This document shows, one piece after another, positions 49,358-58,264 of a stretch of DNA of 64,000 nt. The stretch covers positions 1-64,000 of the forward strand of contig NZ_MUMH01000067.1 of the NCBI RefSeq assembly GCF_002155965.1, read 5' to 3'. Source of the stretch: Allokutzneria sp. NRRL B-24872. Its GTDB lineage: Bacteria > Actinomycetota > Actinomycetes > Mycobacteriales > Pseudonocardiaceae. Within the stretch, counting starts at the first letter, position 1, and each line of letters begins with the position of its first letter. The notes below the pieces were generated by a model, which was not told where the DNA came from, did no database searches, and saw nothing but the letters and a program-made list of their open reading frames with translations. A program made the translations under genes and the position numbers.

Positions 49358-50286
49358 GACCACCGGTGCTGGTCGCCGTTGTCACCTACAACTCCTCCGC
49401 CGAGCTCCCCTCGCTGTTCGAGAGCCTTCCCGAGGCGCTGGCCGGGGTCCCGTCCTCGCGGGTGGTCGTCGCGGACAACGCCTCGTCGGACGGCAGCGCG
49501 GAGCTGGTCAGGCGGCTCTCGCCAACGGCGGAGGTCGTGGAGACCGGCGCGAACCTCGGGTACGCGGCCGGGGTGAACGCCTGCCTCTCCAGGGCGAAGG
49601 ACGGCGAAGCGGTGCTCGTGCTCAACGCCGACGTGCGGTTGGAGCCGGGCTCCGTCGCCCGCCTGCTCGACGGCTTCGAGGACCCCGGCGTCGGCGTCGT
49701 CGTGCCCGAGGTGCGGCGTCCTTCCGGCGAGCCGGAACCGACGCTGCGCCGCAGACCGACACTCCTGCGCGTGCTCGGCGACTCGGTGCTGGGCCACCGG
49801 GCGACGGCGTTCCCGTTGCTGAGCGAGGAGATCCCGGTCGGCACCGATGAGCGGCCGGACTGGGCCAACGGCGCCATCCTGCTCCTCTCGCCGAAGGTGT
49901 GGCCGAGGATCGGCCCGTGGCGCGCCGAGCTCTTCCTGTACTCCGAAGAGGTCGACTACTGCCTTCGCGTTGGTGCCGCGGGCTGGTCGATCCGCCAGGT
50001 GTCCGGGGCTCGCGCCGTCCACCGCGGCGGTGAGGTCGCGACGGCTCCGGCGTTGTGGGCGCAGCTGGTCACCAACCGGGTGGTGCACGCGGCCCGCTGG
50101 AACAGCGCGACCGGGGCGCGGTGCGTGTGGGGTGCGCTGGTGCTCGCGCAGCTCGTGCGCCTGCCTTTGCGGCGTGGGACGCACAGTGCCGCCCTGCGCG
50201 CGTTGCTGGCTGGCCGTCGTGAGCTGCTCGCCGGCCGTCCGACCAATCCCGCCGCGCCGCGCGAGTTCGCCGGAGCGACGCGGTGA
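49354..50286 (+). CDS. family 2 glycosyltransferase (rhamnosyltransferase-like)
   Basis: A 310-aa GT2: VLVAVVTYNSSAELPSLFES, ADNASSDGSAELV, NLGYAAGVNACLSRA, LVLNADVRLEPGS and FLYSEEVDYCLRVGAAGW. This set is typical of the rhamnosyl- or related deoxyhexosyl-transferase branch. It fits with the RmlC-like enzyme that could supply a deoxyhexose donor. Overlapping start and stop codons tie it to both neighbours. Confidence 0.93.
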   Translation: MRPPVLVAVVTYNSSAELPSLFESLPEALAGVPSSRVVVADNASSDGSAELVRRLSPTAEVVETGANLGYAAGVNACLSRAKDGEAVLVLNADVRLEPGSVARLLDGFEDPGVGVVVPEVRRPSGEPEPTLRRRPTLLRVLGDSVLGHRATAFPLLSEEIPVGTDERPDWANGAILLLSPKVWPRIGPWRAELFLYSEEVDYCLRVGAAGWSIRQVSGARAVHRGGEVATAPALWAQLVTNRVVHAARWNSATGARCVWGALVLAQLVRLPLRRGTHSAALRALLAGRRELLAGRPTNPAAPREFAGATR

Positions 50287-51089
50287 ACCGGGACTACGGC
50301 TTGCTGCCGCCCGCGGCGAAGAAGTTCCTGCGCCGTGCGGTTGGCAGGTACGTGGTCGGCGAGCGGTGGTGGGCGGTGCGGTTCGCGAAGGAGCGCGCTG
50401 CGGCCGCCCGCGCCGAGCAACGCGAGGTCGCCCGTCTTGCCGCGACGCAAGGGCAGGTCGAGGCCCTGGTCACCGTCGTGGTGCCGACCTACCGGCGAGC
50501 CGACGGGCTCCGCGACGCCGTGCGCAGCGCGCTGGCGCAGACGGTGACCGACCTCGCGGTGGTCGTCGTGGACGACGGCGGCGGCGACATCGGTGACCTG
50601 CCACGGGATTCCCGGCTGACCGTGCTGCGGCTCGCCCGCAACCACGGCAGCCCGGGGCTCGCCCGCAACGTCGCGCTCCGACTGAGCCGCTCGCCGTACG
50701 TCGCGTTCCTCGACGACGACAACACGTGGCGGCCGAACCACCTGGAGACGGCGCTGCCCGCGCTGGAGTCGGCGGGGCTAGTCTACACCGACCTGCACCG
50801 CCGACGCCCCGATGAGTCCACTGTGGACGTTCTGGGACGCGACTTCGACCGCAGGGAGCACGCGGACAGCGCGTGGGTCGACGTCAACGCCGTCGTGGCC
50901 AGGCGAGCGCCCTGGCTGCGCTTCGACCCGTGGGCCAGGCCCCGCTGGGTCCACCCGAGAGAGGACTGGGAGTTCGTGCACCGCGTCTCAGCACGGTCGA
51001 CCGTGACCCACCTGCCCGTCGTCACCGTGGACTACACGGTCCACGCGGGCAGCTACTTCAGCGACTGGTCGGCGGAGGCGCTCGGGTGA
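50283..51089 (+). CDS. family 2 glycosyltransferase
   Basis: A 268-aa GT2 with a roughly 60-residue basic, helical N-terminal extension before the catalytic start VTVVVPTYRRADGLRDAVRS. DDGGGDIGDLP and VAFLDDDNTWRPNHLE hold the metal and donor sites. It starts with a GTGA overlap and ends with one. Its sugar is unknown. Confidence 0.92.
   Translation: MNRDYGLLPPAAKKFLRRAVGRYVVGERWWAVRFAKERAAAARAEQREVARLAATQGQVEALVTVVVPTYRRADGLRDAVRSALAQTVTDLAVVVVDDGGGDIGDLPRDSRLTVLRLARNHGSPGLARNVALRLSRSPYVAFLDDDNTWRPNHLETALPALESAGLVYTDLHRRRPDESTVDVLGRDFDRREHADSAWVDVNAVVARRAPWLRFDPWARPRWVHPREDWEFVHRVSARSTVTHLPVVTVDYTVHAGSYFSDWSAEALG
50816..50828. repeat. GTCCACWGTGGAC palindrome, copy 5
   Basis: A perfect copy with W = T, inside the glycosyltransferase gene, where it encodes Ser-Thr-Val-Asp. 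Confidence 0.9.
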
Positions 51090-52552
51090 GCGGAGATCCC
51101 GCAGCGGCACCGGAGGCCCCCACCGCGCACGGTGGTCTCGCCGGCCGGTTCCGCCGAGGGCTGTGGCTGAGCCTGCTCAACACGCTGCTCTCCCGCGTCG
51201 GCACGTTCGTGATGGGCATCGTGCTCGCGCGCCTGCTCGTCCCCGAGGAGTTCGGCCTCTACGCGACCGCTCTGGTCGTGCAGGGCCTGCTGCTGGCGTT
51301 CAACGACTTCGGCGCCGCCGCCGCGGTGGTGCGGCGCTCCGGTGACGTCCGGCCGATGCTGCCGACGGCGTGGACGATCTCCGTCGTCGGCGGGGGGATC
51401 GCGTTCGCCGTCTGCGCGCTCAGCGCTCCCGCGCTGTCCACGGCGCTCGGCAGCCCGCACGCCACCGAGATCGTGCGGTTCCTCGCGATCAACGTGCTGC
51501 TGGACGGATTCGCCTGCGTCCCGGGCGCGATGCTCTCCCGCGAGCTGGCGCAGGCCCGCAGGCTCGTCGCCGACCTCACGGGCACCGTGGTGAACCTCGC
51601 TGTGACCGCCGTGCTCGCCTTCCTCGGGTGGGGCGCGTGGGCGCTGGCGATCGGACACGTCTCGGGCACCGCCGTCGTGGTGGTGCTGCTGTTCATCCTC
51701 AGCAAGCACTGGCCGCGCCTGGGTTTCTCCGCCGAGCACTTCAAGGAGGTCGGCGGCTACGGCGTCTCCGTGGTGGCGTCCTCGCTGCTGCTGATGCTCG
51801 CGCAGAGCGTGCCGCAGATGGTCACCGGCAGCGTGCTCGGAGCGACCGCGCTGGGCTTCTTCTACCTGGCCAGCAACGTGTCGAACTGGCCGGTGTCGAT
51901 CATCTCCGGCACGGTCGAGCGGGTCGCCCTCGCGGTGTTCGCCCGCGCGCGCGACAACGGCAGCGACCTGGACCGGGCCTCCGGCGGGGTGATGGGGCTC
52001 GTCGGCGTCGCCGTGCTGCCCGGCGGGGTGGCGCTGGCCCTGCTGGCCGGTCCGCTCGTCGAGGTCGTCTACGGCCACCAGTGGATCCCGGCCGCGCTCG
52101 TGCTGAGCGGGCTGGCGATCGCCGCGATCGGCCGGGTCTTCGCCGACATGGCGCTCAACCTGCTGCTCGCCGTCGGCGCCCCGCTGTCCTCCGCGCTGAT
52201 CCAGCTCTCCTGGCTGGTCGCCCTCGTGCCGACGACCGTGGCCGCCGCGCACCTGTGGGGGCTCGCCGGGATCGGCTGGGCGCAGGCCGTGGTGGCGCTG
52301 TTCGTCGCGGTGCCGGTGCACCTGTGGGGTCTGCGGCGGGCCGGGATCGGGATCGTGTCACTAGTACGGGGGATCGTGCCCTCGTTGCTGTCCGCTGTCG
52401 TGGTGGCGGTGGGCCTGGTCCTGATCCGGGTGTTCTCGACGAGTCCGCTACTGAGCGTCTCGCTCGGTGGCGCGTTCACCGCCGCGGTCATCGCGTACGG
52501 GTGGTTTCGGTTCCGCCACACCTTGGACTCGGCCCTGCTGCCCACCGGGTAG
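51086..52552 (+). CDS. Wzx-type polysaccharide flippase
   Basis: A 488-aa membrane protein with about 12 to 14 helices, of the MATE/MOP exporter superfamily (LSLLNTLLSRVGTFVMGIVL, ARLLVPEEFGLYA, LGFFYLASNVSNWPVSIISG). It should flip the lipid-linked repeat unit to the outer face for the polymerase. The GTG start overlaps the glycosyltransferase stop. It closes the co-translated part of the locus. Confidence 0.93.
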   Translation: MSGDPAAAPEAPTAHGGLAGRFRRGLWLSLLNTLLSRVGTFVMGIVLARLLVPEEFGLYATALVVQGLLLAFNDFGAAAAVVRRSGDVRPMLPTAWTISVVGGGIAFAVCALSAPALSTALGSPHATEIVRFLAINVLLDGFACVPGAMLSRELAQARRLVADLTGTVVNLAVTAVLAFLGWGAWALAIGHVSGTAVVVVLLFILSKHWPRLGFSAEHFKEVGGYGVSVVASSLLLMLAQSVPQMVTGSVLGATALGFFYLASNVSNWPVSIISGTVERVALAVFARARDNGSDLDRASGGVMGLVGVAVLPGGVALALLAGPLVEVVYGHQWIPAALVLSGLAIAAIGRVFADMALNLLLAVGAPLSSALIQLSWLVALVPTTVAAAHLWGLAGIGWAQAVVALFVAVPVHLWGLRRAGIGIVSLVRGIVPSLLSAVVVAVGLVLIRVFSTSPLLSVSLGGAFTAAVIAYGWFRFRHTLDSALLPTG

Positions 52553-52590
52553 GAACGCGCGCTCCGACGTAGCATTTCCCCTGGTGAGAG

Positions 52591-53628
52591 GTGGTGGTTG
52601 AGGTGCGGGGACGCAAGGCTCGGTTACTGACCGCACTGGTGTCCGCGGCGGTGCTGCTGACCGCGTGCGGCACCGGTGGCGAATCGGCACCGCCGCCCGA
52701 CCGCTCCGACCGCAGCTCCCAGCGAGCCCCGATCCCGGTGCCCAACCCGATGCGCCCCGGCACCTTCTTCTACGTCGACCCCGACGCCAACGTCGTCTCG
52801 TGGTTGCGGCGCAACGGCTCCGACGGCAGGGCGCCGACGATCGAGGAGCAGATCGCCAGGCAGGCGACCGCGCGCTGGATCGCCGCGGGCGATGACACCC
52901 GCAGCCGTGTTTCGAACTTCGTCTCCGGCGGCTACGCCAAGGGGCAGTTGCCCGTGCTGGTCGGCTACAACATCCCCAACCGCGACTGCGGCAGCCACTC
53001 GGCGGGTGGAGCCCGCTCCCCGGAGGACTACCTGAAGTGGATCGACGTGGTCGGCCGCGCGATCGGTGACCGGCCTGCGCTGCTCATCCTGGAGCCCGAC
53101 GCCGTGATCCACCTGGAGTGCCTCGACGACGCGCAGCGCAAGGAGCGCACGCGGACCCTGACGGCCGCGGTGTCCGCCCTCAACCAGCTGGCCACCTCGA
53201 CGTGGGTCTACCTCGACGGCGGCGACGGCGTCCAGAACCCGGCGGAGCGGGTGGCGGCCGGTCTGGTCGACTCCGGCATCGGCGCGGGCGCGCGGGGCTT
53301 CGCGGTCAACGTCTCCAACTTCAACAGCACCGAGGACGCGACCCGGTACGCGGGCAGGCTCAAGCAGATCCTCGCGACCAAGCACGGGATCGACGCGGGA
53401 TTCGTCATCGACACCAGCCGCAACGGCAACGGCTCCGACGGGAACTGGTGCAACCCGGGTGGGCGCAGGCTCGGCGGGGCACCGCAGGTCGGCGGTCCCG
53501 GTGGCGCGGACGCGCTGCTGTGGGTGAAGCGCCCAGGGGAGTCCGACGGCAACTGCGGCATCGGCTCCGGCACCGACTCCGGGGCGTTCTACCCGGAGCT
53601 GGCCATGAAGCTCATCAACGGCGACTGA
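52591..53628 (+). CDS. GH6 glucanase lipoprotein
   Basis: A 345-aa GH6 enzyme with a lipoprotein signal (lipobox LLTAC, Cys 26), so it is likely tethered to the outer membrane face. Catalytic sites: GYNIPNRDC (D132), LILEPDAVIH (D170), YLDGGDG, RNGNG (277-281) and KRPGESDG (313-320). It cuts beta-1,4-glucan. The gene follows the flippase by 38 bp, as GH6 or GH8 glucanases do in bacterial cellulose clusters. It may trim the polymer. Three in-frame GTG codons (52591, 52594, 52603) compete as starts. Confidence 0.92.
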   Translation: MVVEVRGRKARLLTALVSAAVLLTACGTGGESAPPPDRSDRSSQRAPIPVPNPMRPGTFFYVDPDANVVSWLRRNGSDGRAPTIEEQIARQATARWIAAGDDTRSRVSNFVSGGYAKGQLPVLVGYNIPNRDCGSHSAGGARSPEDYLKWIDVVGRAIGDRPALLILEPDAVIHLECLDDAQRKERTRTLTAAVSALNQLATSTWVYLDGGDGVQNPAERVAAGLVDSGIGAGARGFAVNVSNFNSTEDATRYAGRLKQILATKHGIDAGFVIDTSRNGNGSDGNWCNPGGRRLGGAPQVGGPGGADALLWVKRPGESDGNCGIGSGTDSGAFYPELAMKLINGD

Positions 53629-53677
53629 TCGGTAACAACGTTCACGTGCGCGCCGTCGGTTCGCTAGCCTCGGCGGC

Positions 53678-54277
53678 ATGAATGACCAGCCCGAGTTGCG
53701 GGTCGGCGATGTCGAGCGCGAGCAGATCGCCCAGTTGCTCAACCAGGCCGTCGGCGAGGGCCGGCTCACCCTGACCGAGTACAACGAGCGCGTCGGTCTC
53801 GCCTACGCCGCCCGCACCAGGGGCGAGTTGGACCTTGTCGTCGCGGACCTCCCCGTCGCCGCCCGCCGCCCCGCCGCAACGTCCCTGCCCGCCGTCCACG
53901 AGGGCGGCACCGGCAAGCGCCAGTGGGCCGTCGCGGTGATGAGCGGCGCCGTGCGCAACGGCCGCTGGCGGGTGGAGTCCGATGTCACCGCGTTCGCCAT
54001 GATGGGCGGCGTGGAGCTGGACTTCCGCAAGGCGGTGCTCACCTCCAAGGTCACCACCATCACCGCCGTGGCGATCATGGGCGGCATCCAGATCACGGTC
54101 CCGCCCGGCGTGCGCGTTGAGGTCGGCGGCTTCAGCATCATGGGCGGCAAGGACGTCAACGTCGACGAGGACTCGGTGACCGCCGACTCGCCGACGATCC
54201 GCATCAACGGCTTCGCGCTCATGGGCGGCATCGAGATCGTCACCAAGCACCCCAAGCGCAAGCAGATCGACGACTGA
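53678..54277 (+). CDS. DUF1707 protein with LiaF-like C-terminal domain
   Basis: A 199-aa protein. Residues 7-60 are the DUF1707 domain (LRVGDVEREQIAQLLNQAVG, then EGRLTLTEYNERV). The C-terminal part repeats MMGG/IMGG motifs (AMMGGVELDF, AIMGGIQI, SIMGGKDV, ALMGGIEI), a beta-solenoid-like pattern seen in LiaF-type envelope-stress proteins. No membrane segment is present. It probably responds to or binds at the envelope; its exact role is unknown. Confidence 0.9.
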   Translation: MNDQPELRVGDVEREQIAQLLNQAVGEGRLTLTEYNERVGLAYAARTRGELDLVVADLPVAARRPAATSLPAVHEGGTGKRQWAVAVMSGAVRNGRWRVESDVTAFAMMGGVELDFRKAVLTSKVTTITAVAIMGGIQITVPPGVRVEVGGFSIMGGKDVNVDEDSVTADSPTIRINGFALMGGIEIVTKHPKRKQIDD

Positions 54278-54310
54278 CCGCCGCACTCCGCCACCCTGGT
54301 GGTGAGGGGA

Positions 54311-55423
54311 CTACGGCGCGAGCAGGGGGGTGGGGTTGGCGGTGGCGTTGTGGCGGGTGAGCCAGGTGGTGACGTCGACGGGGGACGGGGAAGTGCTGCC
54401 GGAGCGCCACTTGGCGATCACCGCGGCCGTTTCCGCTGGGCCGTCGGCGATGAGCCAGGGGCCGTCGGGGTCCACCGCGGCGGCGAGCTGAGGGGGCACC
54501 ACGGAGGGGCGGCCGTGCTCGGCGGCCTCCAGCATCTTCACGCTGATGCCCGTGGACGCGCCGAATCGCGGTACCACCACGACGCCGACTGCTCGGTAGA
54601 AGTCGGCCTCCTCCTCGACGCGGCCGAGCGCGGTCACGTTGCGGTGACCCGCGTAGCTCTGGGTTCCGTTGCCCGCCAACACGTACGGCACGTCCTGGCC
54701 GAGCCGGTCCAGCTCCGCGCGCACGGGTCCGACCAGTGCCGCGAGCGCGCGCTCGTTGGGCGGCCAGCTCGCCTTGCCGATGAAGCCGACAGCTTCGGCC
54801 TCCGCCGAAATCGCCTGCGGCAGCAGGGGAAGCGGCAGGTGCGAAGCACCGATACCCCAGCCGCGCAGCACGTAGGCGTCAGTGCGCGACAGGGCGAAGA
54901 CCTTGTCCGGCAAGGAAAGCAGCCGTCGTTCGGCGCGCGGGAGGCGCCAGGTCTCGCCCAGCAGGCGAAGCGGGCGCGGAGAGTGCTCCGCCGCGATCGT
55001 CGCCTCCACGTTGTGCGCGATGTGCGAGGCCACGGGCACTCCGGCCGCCTCGGCGAGCAGGAGGCCGGGCCAACCGCTGGTGATCACCTGACGGCCCACG
55101 GCGCGTTCCCGCAGCAGGGCCGCTGCCCGCCGCCATCCTGGGAAAACGGTGAACTTCCTGGCCAGGTAAGGCTCAGGGCTGGTCAGCATGCCCGCCGCGA
55201 CGCGAAGCAGCCGAGCGCGGTCTCCGCGCACCTCCAACGGCACCGAGCCCGCGGAGTGGCACGGAACGCCCTCCTCGGTCCAGCTGCCCTCGTCGCCGGT
55301 CACGCACACCACGTCGACGTCGTGCTCCGCGCGCAGCACCGCGAGCAGGCGCCGGTCCACCCAGCCGCTGCCGCCGAGCGCGCGATTGCCCAACGGATAC
55401 GTGGTCACAAAGCAGATCTTCAC
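54311..55423 (-). CDS. GT-B glycosyltransferase (GT4/GT1-like)
   Basis: A 370-aa GT-B enzyme: KICFVTTYPLGNRALGGSGW at the N-terminus and VPRFGASTGISVKMLEAAEH, the donor-binding E-rich block of GT4, near the C-terminus. The GTG start (55421-55423) has GGAGGGG upstream and overlaps the stop of the WecG-type gene (GTGA). The two are thus a minus-strand operon flanking the main locus and likely add sugars to the same polymer. Confidence 0.9.
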   Translation of the reverse strand: MKICFVTTYPLGNRALGGSGWVDRRLLAVLRAEHDVDVVCVTGDEGSWTEEGVPCHSAGSVPLEVRGDRARLLRVAAGMLTSPEPYLARKFTVFPGWRRAAALLRERAVGRQVITSGWPGLLLAEAAGVPVASHIAHNVEATIAAEHSPRPLRLLGETWRLPRAERRLLSLPDKVFALSRTDAYVLRGWGIGASHLPLPLLPQAISAEAEAVGFIGKASWPPNERALAALVGPVRAELDRLGQDVPYVLAGNGTQSYAGHRNVTALGRVEEEADFYRAVGVVVVPRFGASTGISVKMLEAAEHGRPSVVPPQLAAAVDPDGPWLIADGPAETAAVIAKWRSGSTSPSPVDVTTWLTRHNATANPTPLLAP

Positions 55424-56178
55424 GCGCCCCTCCGAGGCCGAAGTCCGAGCCGCTGCGCCAGAACCCGGCCCAGGAACAGCGGGTTGCCCACGACGTAGCG
55501 CTGGAACAGCCGACGGGGTTCCCGCGAGAGCCGGTAGAGCCACTCGATCCCGGCGCGGCGCATCCACGCGGGAGCTCGCTCGACCTTGCCCGCGGTGAAG
55601 TCCAGGAAGGCGCCCACGGCAACACCCAACCTGGCGCCGGTCGCGGTGAGGTAGCGGTCCAGCCACAGTTCCTGCGCCGGGTTTCCCATCGCCACCACCA
55701 GGACCTCGGCGCCGCTGGCCCGGACGCGCCCGACGACGGCCTCCACGTCCTGCGAGAACCCGTGCTCCGCCCCCGCGATCTTCAGCCCGGGGATCGCCGC
55801 GGCCAGCTTCTCCCCGGCCGCATCCGCGATCCCGGCCTCGCCGCCGAGCAGGTACACCGAGACACCGCGATCGGCCGCCTCGCGCAGGATCTTCGGGGTG
55901 AAGTCGGTCCCGTTGAGATTGGCCGGGAAGGCATCGCCCAGCAGCTTCGCCGCGATGGCCAGGCCGGAACCGTCGTTGAGCACCAGCGCCGCGTCCTCCA
56001 GCACCCGCCGGTACCGGGCGTTCGCGCAGGCAACGTTCAGCGAGTGCGCGTTGGCGTAGGCGACGACCGAGGCCGATGGTCCCTCGAACAGCCGCTTGAC
56101 TTCGGCGAGGGCCGCCTGCTCGGTCAGCTTGGCGACGCGCACACCGAGGATCGGCACGGTCGGGATGTCCGTTCGCAT
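55420..56178 (-). CDS. WecG/TagA/CpsF family glycosyltransferase
   Basis: A 252-aa GT26 enzyme: AYANAHSLNVACANARYRRV, LNDGSGLAIAAKLLG, NLNGTDFTPKIL, and GNPAQELWLDRY with GAFLDFTAGKVERAPAWMRR. Relatives transfer ManNAc(A) or glucose onto undecaprenyl-diphospho-GlcNAc, the second step of envelope polymers. It is the first gene of a two-gene minus-strand operon. Confidence 0.94.
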   Translation of the reverse strand: MRTDIPTVPILGVRVAKLTEQAALAEVKRLFEGPSASVVAYANAHSLNVACANARYRRVLEDAALVLNDGSGLAIAAKLLGDAFPANLNGTDFTPKILREAADRGVSVYLLGGEAGIADAAGEKLAAAIPGLKIAGAEHGFSQDVEAVVGRVRASGAEVLVVAMGNPAQELWLDRYLTATGARLGVAVGAFLDFTAGKVERAPAWMRRAGIEWLYRLSREPRRLFQRYVVGNPLFLGRVLAQRLGLRPRRGA

Positions 56179-56207
56179 GTAACTATCTTGCCGCCCTCGC
56201 CGATGGG

Positions 56208-56918
56208 GTGAACGTCAGCACCGTCTTTGTACAACAACACATTCCGGTCTCGAGGAAGTCCTATGTGCACAGTTGGTCGACCGCGGTGAGGGCGCGCTCG
56301 CTCGTGGGTGCCGTCGCCCGCAGGCTCCGCCCCGACCACCCCGGCTGGCCCGCGGTGCTCGGCCCCGAGTTGGACCAGGGCAGGCGCCTGCGGCTGCGCC
56401 CGCCGCGCGCGGAGGACGCCGAGGAGTGGGCGCGCGTCGTCCGCGCCGACCAGGCCCTGCTGGAGCCGTGGTGGCCGAGCAGTGAGCAGCCGTGGACCGA
56501 GCGCTCCGCCGCGGCGCGCTGGCAGGAGCGCGTGTGGTCGGTCTCGCGCACCGCGCGCAAGGGGCACCTGGTGCCGATGGTGATCGAGGTGGACGGGCGC
56601 TTCGGCGGTGAGATGGTGCTGGACCGGGTCGACCGGGGGCACGGAACCGCCGAGCTGGGCGCCTGGGTGGCTTCGGACTTCCACGGGTCCAGCGTGGCGC
56701 GGCGGTCGCTGAGGCTCATGGTGCGGCACGCCTTCTCCGAGGTCGGGCTGCGGCGGATCGTCGCCCCGGTCGGCATCGGCAACCGCGCGGCGAAGCTCGT
56801 GCTGGCGCGCAACGGTTTTCGCAAGGAGGGCGTGCTGCGCGAGCACATGCACGTCGGCGGTAAGTTGCTTGACCACGAGTTGTGGTCGCTTCTGCCCGAG
56901 GACGTGGACTGGCTGTGA
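56208..56918 (+). CDS. GNAT family N-acetyltransferase (RimJ/RimL-like)
   Basis: A 236-aa GNAT protein: RRLRLRPPRAEDAEEWARVV begins the domain, ELGAWVASDFHGSSVARRSL carries the acetyl-CoA site and ARNGFRKEGVLREHMHVGG the end, as in RimJ-type enzymes. The first 55 residues are unlike the family, so a later start, such as the GTG at 56265, is possible. Its stop overlaps the aminotransferase GTG, so the two may make and acetylate an amino sugar; that is inference. Confidence 0.87.
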   Translation: MNVSTVFVQQHIPVSRKSYVHSWSTAVRARSLVGAVARRLRPDHPGWPAVLGPELDQGRRLRLRPPRAEDAEEWARVVRADQALLEPWWPSSEQPWTERSAAARWQERVWSVSRTARKGHLVPMVIEVDGRFGGEMVLDRVDRGHGTAELGAWVASDFHGSSVARRSLRLMVRHAFSEVGLRRIVAPVGIGNRAAKLVLARNGFRKEGVLREHMHVGGKLLDHELWSLLPEDVDWL

Positions 56919-58264
56919 ACCAGCACAACACCTTCGCCCGCTCGGCGAGCATGCAGGCGCGGTTGCACGAGCTGGTCCCCGGCGGGGCGCACACCTACGC
57001 GCGCGCCTCCGACCAGTACCCCGAGCACATGACACCGGTCCTGGAGCGCGGCAGCGGCGCGCACGTCTGGGACGTCGACGGCAACCGCTTCGTCGAGTAC
57101 GGCATGGGGCTGCGCGCGGTGACGCTGGGGCACGGCTACGAGCCGGTGCTCGCCGCCGTCCGCGAGGCCATGGCCAACGGGATCAACTTCACCAGGCCGA
57201 CCGCGTTCGAACTCGCCGCCGCCGAGGACTTCCTGGCCGGGGTGCCGGGCGCGGACATGGTGAAGTTCGCCAAGAACGGCTCCGACGCCACCACCGCGGC
57301 GCTGCGGCTGGCCCGCGCGGCGACCGGGCGGGACAAGGTCGCGATCTGCGCCGACCAGCCCTTCTTCTCCGTCGACGACTGGTTCATCGGCACCGCGGGC
57401 ATGAACGCGGGCATCCCGGAGTCCACGCGCGAGCTGACGGTGTCCTTCCGCTACAACGACCTGGATTCGCTGCGCGCGCTCTTCGAGGTCCACAGTGGAC
57501 AGATCGCGGCGGTGTTCCTCGAAGCCGCCACCGCGCTGCGCGAGCCCGAACCCGGCTTCCTCGAAGGCGTGCGCGAGATCTGCGACCGCGAGGGCGCGGT
57601 GCTGGTCTTCGACGAGATGATCACCGGCTTCCGCTGGTCGGCCGGTGGGGCGCAACAGGTCTACGGCGTGCGCCCGGACCTCTCCTGCTGGGGCAAGGCG
57701 ATGGGCAACGGCTTCCCGATCGCAGCGCTGGCGGGCAAGCGGGAGCTGATGGAGCTGGGCGGGCTGCGCACCGACGCTGCGCGGGTCTTCCTGCTCTCCA
57801 CCACGCACGGCCCGGAAACGGCTTCGCTGGCGGCTTTCCGCGCTGTCGTTCGCGCCTACCGCGAGACCGATCCGGTCGGCGCGATGGAGCGGCGGGGCGC
57901 CGTGCTGGCCAACGCGGTCAACGAGCTCTCCCGCGAGATGGGGACCTCCTCGGCGGTCTCCGTCCTCGGCAGGCCGTCGTGCCTGGTGTTCACCACGGCC
58001 GACGCCGAAGGCAAGCCCTCGCAGGAGTTCCGCACGCTGTTCCTCCAGGAGCTGCTGCGGCACGGCGTGCTCGGCCAGTCCTTCGTGATCTCCGCCGCGC
58101 ACACCGACGCCGACGTGGAGCACACGGTCAACGCCGTCCGCGCCGCACTGGAGGTCTACCGCAAGGCGCTGGACGCGGGGAGCGTGGGCGGGCTGCTCGA
58201 CGGCCGCCCGGTCGCTCCCGCGCTGCGCTCCCACGCGGAACCGAGGCGACTGCCCGACCGCTGA
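56915..58264 (+). CDS. class III PLP aminotransferase (glutamate-1-semialdehyde aminomutase-like)
   Basis: A 449-aa fold-type I PLP enzyme: GGAHTYARASDQYPEHM, DVDGNRFVEYGMGLR, FAKNGSDATTAALRLAR, VFDEMITGFR (D233) and CWGKAMGNGFPIA (Lys 261). The sequence is GSA-aminomutase-like, but the context at the end of a polysaccharide locus and the coupled GNAT point to a sugar or polyol aminotransferase. It overlaps the convergent acyltransferase gene by 109 bp at its 3' end. Confidence 0.9.
   Translation: MNQHNTFARSASMQARLHELVPGGAHTYARASDQYPEHMTPVLERGSGAHVWDVDGNRFVEYGMGLRAVTLGHGYEPVLAAVREAMANGINFTRPTAFELAAAEDFLAGVPGADMVKFAKNGSDATTAALRLARAATGRDKVAICADQPFFSVDDWFIGTAGMNAGIPESTRELTVSFRYNDLDSLRALFEVHSGQIAAVFLEAATALREPEPGFLEGVREICDREGAVLVFDEMITGFRWSAGGAQQVYGVRPDLSCWGKAMGNGFPIAALAGKRELMELGGLRTDAARVFLLSTTHGPETASLAAFRAVVRAYRETDPVGAMERRGAVLANAVNELSREMGTSSAVSVLGRPSCLVFTTADAEGKPSQEFRTLFLQELLRHGVLGQSFVISAAHTDADVEHTVNAVRAALEVYRKALDAGSVGGLLDGRPVAPALRSHAEPRRLPDR
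57488..57500. repeat. GTCCACWGTGGAC palindrome, copy 6
   Basis: A perfect copy with W = A, in the aminotransferase gene. Here the reading frame differs and the copy encodes part of Val-His-Ser-Gly-Gln, so the peptide is not what is being kept. Confidence 0.9.
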
